A DNA stretch of 41,700 nucleotides, taken from assembly GCA_947624355.1 (NCBI GenBank), contig CANQKI010000008.1:1-41700 (forward strand). The letters run 5' to 3'. This DNA is from an uncultured Clostridia bacterium. GTDB lineage: Bacteria > Bacillota > Clostridia > Christensenellales > Aristaeellaceae. The notes beneath the pieces were generated by a model. That model had not been told where the DNA came from and did no database searches. It was given only the letters and a program-made list of their open reading frames with translations. Every line of letters starts with the position of its first letter. Positions within the stretch are counted from its first letter, which is position 1. The position numbers and the translations under genes were made by a program. This document shows, piece after piece, positions 38,503-41,700 of this stretch.

Positions 38503-40116
38503 ATGACCACCTACGTTTGCGGGCACCGGAACCCGGACACGGACGCCATCGTATCCGCCATGGCGTATGCCGCCCTGTGCAATGCCCTGGGGGACAACGG
38601 CTATATTCCCGTCCGGCTGGGGCCGCCCAACGACGAGACGTCTTTTCTGCTGCAGAAATTCGGGTTTGAAGCGCCCCTGCAGATTTCCAACGTGCGCACC
38701 CAGGTGCGGGATATCGAAATCGAGCATCCGCCCATGGTGAACCCCGGGGTGCCCATCAGCCACGTATGGGAAATCATGGGCGAGAACCAGGAATACAGCG
38801 CCGTGCCCGTGGTGCACGAGGACGGCTCCATTTACGGCATCGTCACCACCCGCCTGATTGCCGAAAGCGATATGCGCACCATATCCGAACCCCGGCTGGA
38901 TCAGGCCCCGGTGTACAATATCCTGAACGTGCTGGAAGGGCACATCCTGAACGAAAACGACGACGCGTTCGACCTGATTTCGGGCAACGTGATCGTGGCC
39001 CTGCCTGCGGCGGGCGGATGCCTGCGGGGCGCAAAGGCCGGGGACATCGTGCTCTGCGGCCAGCAGGCGGACGCGGTGGAGCAGGCCCTTAATCTGGGCG
39101 CGGGCTGCGTGATTCTGTGTCAGAGCGAACTGGCGGCCAAATACAAGGGCCTGCGGTCAAGCACCTGCGTCATCACCACGCCCTTTGACGTGTGGCGGGC
39201 GGCGCGGCTGCTGCATTTGACCGTGCCCGTGGGCCGCATCACCAAATCGGATCACTTGGTGTGCTTCCACCTGGACGATTACCTGGACGACGTGCGGGAA
39301 ATCATCCTCAAAAACCGCTACCGCTGCTTCCCCGTGCTGGACCAGGACGAGCGCGTGGTGGGCCTGCTCAACCGCCATCACCTCCTGCGGCCCAACCGCA
39401 AGCGGGTGGTGCTGGTGGACCACAACGAGGTTTCCCAGTCCATTCCCGGACTGGACCAGGCCGAAATCGCGGGAGTCATCGACCATCATCGCCTGGCCGA
39501 CGTGCAGACGGGGTATCCCACCTTCATGCGCAACGAGCCTGTGGGTTCCAGCACCACCATCGTGGCCACCATGTTCCAGGAAAACGGCCTCATGCCGGGG
39601 GAAAAGCTGGCGGGGCTCATGGCCGCCGCCATCGTCAGCGACACGGTGATGTTCAAATCCCCCACCGCCACCCCCCGGGACCGGAAAATGGCCGAGCGCC
39701 TGGCCAAGATCGCCGACATCGATCTGGAGGCCCTGGGCCGGGAGGTGTTTTCGGCCAGCTCCTCCGAAAAGCCCGTGGAAACGCTGCTCAATACGGATTT
39801 CAAGGAATTCCATATTGCCGAGCACAATATCGGTATCAGCCAATTGACCACCATGGACACCGCCGCCCTCCTGGCCCGGCGGGACGAATTCATGGCCGCC
39901 ATGGAAGCCATGAAGGAAAAGAAGGGGTACGATCTGGTGCTGCTCATGATTACCGACGTGCTCAAGGAAGGCACCGAGCTGCTTTTCCTGGGGGACCGGG
40001 AAACCGTCAAACAGGCCTTCGGCCTGCGGGGGCAGATCGGAAACCAGGTGTTCCTCCAGGGCGTGGTTTCCAGGAAAAAGCAGGTCGTGCCCGCTCTGGC
40101 GCTTCTGTGGGGCTGA
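38503..40116 (+). CDS. Manganese-dependent inorganic pyrophosphatase with CBS and DRTGG domains
   Basis: This 537-residue family II pyrophosphatase has a DHH core (CGHRNPDTDAIVSAMAYA at 6-23, VLVDHNE, GVIDHHR). It is split by a regulatory insert of one CBS motif (about 70-130), a DRTGG domain (about 140-240) and a second CBS motif (about 250-305). The DHHA2 lobe has SSTTIVATMF and the C-terminal SRKKQVVPAL, whose Arg-Lys-Lys binds pyrophosphate. CBS-DRTGG pyrophosphatases in Clostridia are inhibited by AMP/ADP and activated by diadenosine polyphosphates, so PPi hydrolysis is likely tied to energy state. CGGGAGATG precedes the ATG. Confidence 0.95.
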   Translation: MTTYVCGHRNPDTDAIVSAMAYAALCNALGDNGYIPVRLGPPNDETSFLLQKFGFEAPLQISNVRTQVRDIEIEHPPMVNPGVPISHVWEIMGENQEYSAVPVVHEDGSIYGIVTTRLIAESDMRTISEPRLDQAPVYNILNVLEGHILNENDDAFDLISGNVIVALPAAGGCLRGAKAGDIVLCGQQADAVEQALNLGAGCVILCQSELAAKYKGLRSSTCVITTPFDVWRAARLLHLTVPVGRITKSDHLVCFHLDDYLDDVREIILKNRYRCFPVLDQDERVVGLLNRHHLLRPNRKRVVLVDHNEVSQSIPGLDQAEIAGVIDHHRLADVQTGYPTFMRNEPVGSSTTIVATMFQENGLMPGEKLAGLMAAAIVSDTVMFKSPTATPRDRKMAERLAKIADIDLEALGREVFSASSSEKPVETLLNTDFKEFHIAEHNIGISQLTTMDTAALLARRDEFMAAMEAMKEKKGYDLVLLMITDVLKEGTELLFLGDRETVKQAFGLRGQIGNQVFLQGVVSRKKQVVPALALLWG

Positions 40117-40167
40117 TGGGCCCGGGCAGGAAAAAAGCAAAAGATAGGAACGGAGCTTCCCGACGTT

Positions 40168-40797
40168 ATGAAAATATCTTTCCAAACAAAGCCGCGCATG
40201 CTCCGCCGGGTCGCGGTGCTGTTTCTCGGCGTGATCACAATGGGCCTGTGCGTGGCGGTGTTCGATCAGCTGGGGTTCGGCGCGGATCCCTGCTCCGCCA
40301 TGAACCTGGCCGTGAGCCGGCTGATTGGCTGGGGTTTCGGAACGTATCAGCTGCTTTTCAATATCGCGCTGCTGGCGGTGGTGATTCTGCTCAAGGGCGC
40401 CGGCCGGATCGGCCTGGGCACCCTGGCCAATATGGTGCTGGTGGGCTATGCCGCGGACGCGGGCGAGTGGATTCTGAACCGCACTCACCCCCTGACGGGG
40501 GAAACGCTGGCCGTAAAGCTGGTCGTATTCGTGCCCGCTATCGCCCTGTTCCTGGTGGCGCTGGCTTTTTACATGGTGGTGGATCTGGGTGCCGCGCCCT
40601 ATGACGCCGCGCCCCAGCTCATCGCCGCCAGGCAAAACCGGTTCAGCCCGGCCGTCGTCCGGGTGGCCTGGGACGTGGCCGCCATTGTCATCTGCCTGCT
40701 GGCCGGCGGCACCGTGGGCCCGGTTACCCTCGCCATCGGCTTCCTGCTGGGCCCGGTTATTTCGGCCATTGCCCGGCGGTTCCGGCAGTATTTCTGA
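40168..40797 (+). CDS. YczE/YitT-like integral membrane protein
   Basis: This 209-residue protein with five to six helices starts MKISFQTKPRMLRRVAVLF. LGVITMGLCVAVFDQLGFGADPCSAMNLAVSR is characteristic of the YczE group, and a second related segment, YMVVDLGAAPYDAAPQLIA, suggests an internal duplication of a GxGxxPxD-like motif. The function of this group is not established, and transport or membrane-protein support are guesses. It has a weak ribosome-binding site (GGAACGGAG, rather far from the ATG). It lies 51 bases after the pyrophosphatase gene and 55 before the phosphatase gene, so the three may be one operon. Confidence 0.85.
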   Translation: MKISFQTKPRMLRRVAVLFLGVITMGLCVAVFDQLGFGADPCSAMNLAVSRLIGWGFGTYQLLFNIALLAVVILLKGAGRIGLGTLANMVLVGYAADAGEWILNRTHPLTGETLAVKLVVFVPAIALFLVALAFYMVVDLGAAPYDAAPQLIAARQNRFSPAVVRVAWDVAAIVICLLAGGTVGPVTLAIGFLLGPVISAIARRFRQYF

Positions 40798-40852
40798 CGT
40801 TCCCGGCGCGGCCGGAAAGCAGACGCCCATTCAAAACCGCAAGGAGGGCCCT

Positions 40853-41329
40853 ATGATCCGGATTCTGTTCGTCTGCCTGGGCAATATCTGCCGCAGTCCC
40901 ATGGCCGAATTCATCATGAAGGACAAGGTACGGCGGGCCGGACTGGAAAATGCGTTCTACATCGAGTCTGCCGCCACCAGCACGGAAGAGCTGGGCAACC
41001 CGGTCTATCCCCCGGCCCAAAGAAAGCTGCAGGAGCACGGCATTTCCTGCGCGGGCAAGCGCGCCCGGCAGATGCAGCGGGCGGATTACGGCCGTTTCGA
41101 TCTGCTGGTGGGCATGGATATGGAAAATCTGCGGCATATGCGCCAGATCGCCGGGGGCGATCCGGAAAACAAAATGCGCCTGCTTCTGGAATTTACCGCT
41201 CATCCCCGCGCCGTGGCCGACCCCTGGTATACCCGGGATTTTGACGCCGCCTGGCGGGACATTGAAGCGGGATGCGAAGGGCTGCTGCGGGCACTCGGCC
41301 GTATTGACAAAAACCAGGGAAATCCGTAA
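40853..41329 (+). CDS. Low-molecular-weight protein tyrosine phosphatase
   Basis: This 158-residue enzyme starts MIRILFVCLGNICRSPMAEF. CLGNICRS is the CX5R phosphate loop with nucleophile Cys8 and Arg14. DPWYTRDFD near residue 123 carries the general-acid Asp in the DPWY form common in Firmicutes. It is cytoplasmic and removes phosphate from protein Tyr or Arg. AAGGAGG precedes the ATG. No kinase partner is close. The stop codon lies in the -10 box of the next promoter. Confidence 0.95.
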   Translation: MIRILFVCLGNICRSPMAEFIMKDKVRRAGLENAFYIESAATSTEELGNPVYPPAQRKLQEHGISCAGKRARQMQRADYGRFDLLVGMDMENLRHMRQIAGGDPENKMRLLLEFTAHPRAVADPWYTRDFDAAWRDIEAGCEGLLRALGRIDKNQGNP

Positions 41330-41332
41330 AAT
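41304..41332 (+). promoter_or_regulatory. Promoter embedded in the end of the phosphatase gene
   Basis: TTGACA (41304-41309), 17 bases, TAAAAT (41327-41332). The first three bases of the -10 are the phosphatase stop codon. Confidence 0.75.
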
Positions 41333-41374
41333 AGAAAAGAAGGAGAGACAGGCGCCTATCGAAAGGAGCTGCGC

Positions 41375-41700
41375 ATGAACACCTTTCCCCTGATCCGTTC
41401 GCTGAAATCCGCCGTCGCGGGCACGGTGCTGGTGGCCGTGCCGATGCTTTTGCTGTCTTTTTCGCCGCTGACGGGGATTTACGCCGCCATGCTTTTCCTG
41501 ATGGTCTATCCCCTGGCGGTGTGCATTGTGGGGGCGGTGTGCGGCCTGGCGCCCATGATTGTGGACGCCCTGGCCGGGATTTACGCCCTGGGGATGCTGC
41601 TGGGCCTGAAAGGCGCGGGGATTGGGGCCGTATATCTGCTGCCCATTCTGGCCGGTTTTTTGCTGCTCGTTCATTTCCGCGTTCCCTTCTGGAAAGGGTG
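41375..41700 (+). CDS. Integral membrane protein, 3' end outside the window
   Basis: The first 108 codons are present. It starts MNTFPLIRSLKSAVAGTVLV after GAAAGGAG. Four hydrophobic segments follow one another (about 12-30, 34-56, 58-76 and 84-100) with very short loops. The style recalls YybS/DUF2232-type or other small multi-pass Firmicutes proteins, but I cannot assign it. It has its own strong promoter at 41304. Confidence 0.8.
   Translation, partial: MNTFPLIRSLKSAVAGTVLVAVPMLLLSFSPLTGIYAAMLFLMVYPLAVCIVGAVCGLAPMIVDALAGIYALGMLLGLKGAGIGAVYLLPILAGFLLLVHFRVPFWKG

Overview
The window reads as chromosomal DNA of a high-GC, Gram-positive anaerobe of the Clostridia type, probably a gut inhabitant. 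GC is roughly 60% by eye outside two AT-richer patches. The reasons are strong AGGAGG ribosome-binding sites, sigma-A promoters close to TTGACA-17-TATAAT, rho-independent terminators, a T-box leader before cysE-cysS, the LL-diaminopimelate aminotransferase lysine route, a rubredoxin-type flavoprotein, [4Fe-4S] oxidoreductases and no respiratory genes. I see no tRNA, rRNA, CRISPR array, phage or transposase gene.

Layout. 1-800: an AT-richer edge with a gene fragment and an AbrB/SpoVT-like remnant. 798-1700: two flavodoxin-like genes (-). 1941-5546: an aldo/keto-reductase-like [4Fe-4S] protein (+), then a low-GC DUF262-DUF1524 nuclease with a PUA/EVE-like tail that looks like a solitary type IV restriction protein. 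5671-7023: a two-domain FMN/Fe-S flavoprotein (-), divergent from a consensus promoter that reads into a gene-free, hairpin-rich 400-base stretch. 7533-12549: a four-gene envelope operon (-) encoding a PdaC-like deacetylase, a small unknown protein, a secreted CotH kinase and a serine hydrolase. 12685-14230: an endonuclease-IV-like barrel and a flavin reductase-rubredoxin fusion. 15079-19848: alpha-galactosidase and a zinc-ribbon protein, then a response regulator, ABC pair and sensor kinase in one run. 20823-26678: a glycerophosphodiesterase (+) facing a minus-strand series of dapL, purA, an M42 peptidase and a serine hydrolase. 26821-28932: cysE-cysS behind a Cys T-box. 29295-32581: an ABC-2 exporter and recO. 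32740-37670: a BMP/Nup-type nucleoside ABC importer. 38503-41700: a CBS/DRTGG inorganic pyrophosphatase, a YczE-like membrane protein, a low-molecular-weight phosphatase and the start of another membrane protein.

The most striking unexplained structure is a family of four long intergenic elements (14237-14996, 19854-20736, 25038-25460, 37679-38380). Each has terminal inverted repeats (78 bp with 2 mismatches in the best copy), a mosaic of internal hairpin modules, compensatory base changes between copies, and one end lying within about ten bases of a stop codon. They carry no convincing ORF. They look like non-autonomous mobile or structured-RNA elements that I cannot assign to a named family. 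A second candidate novelty is the hairpin-rich transcript region at 7131-7535.
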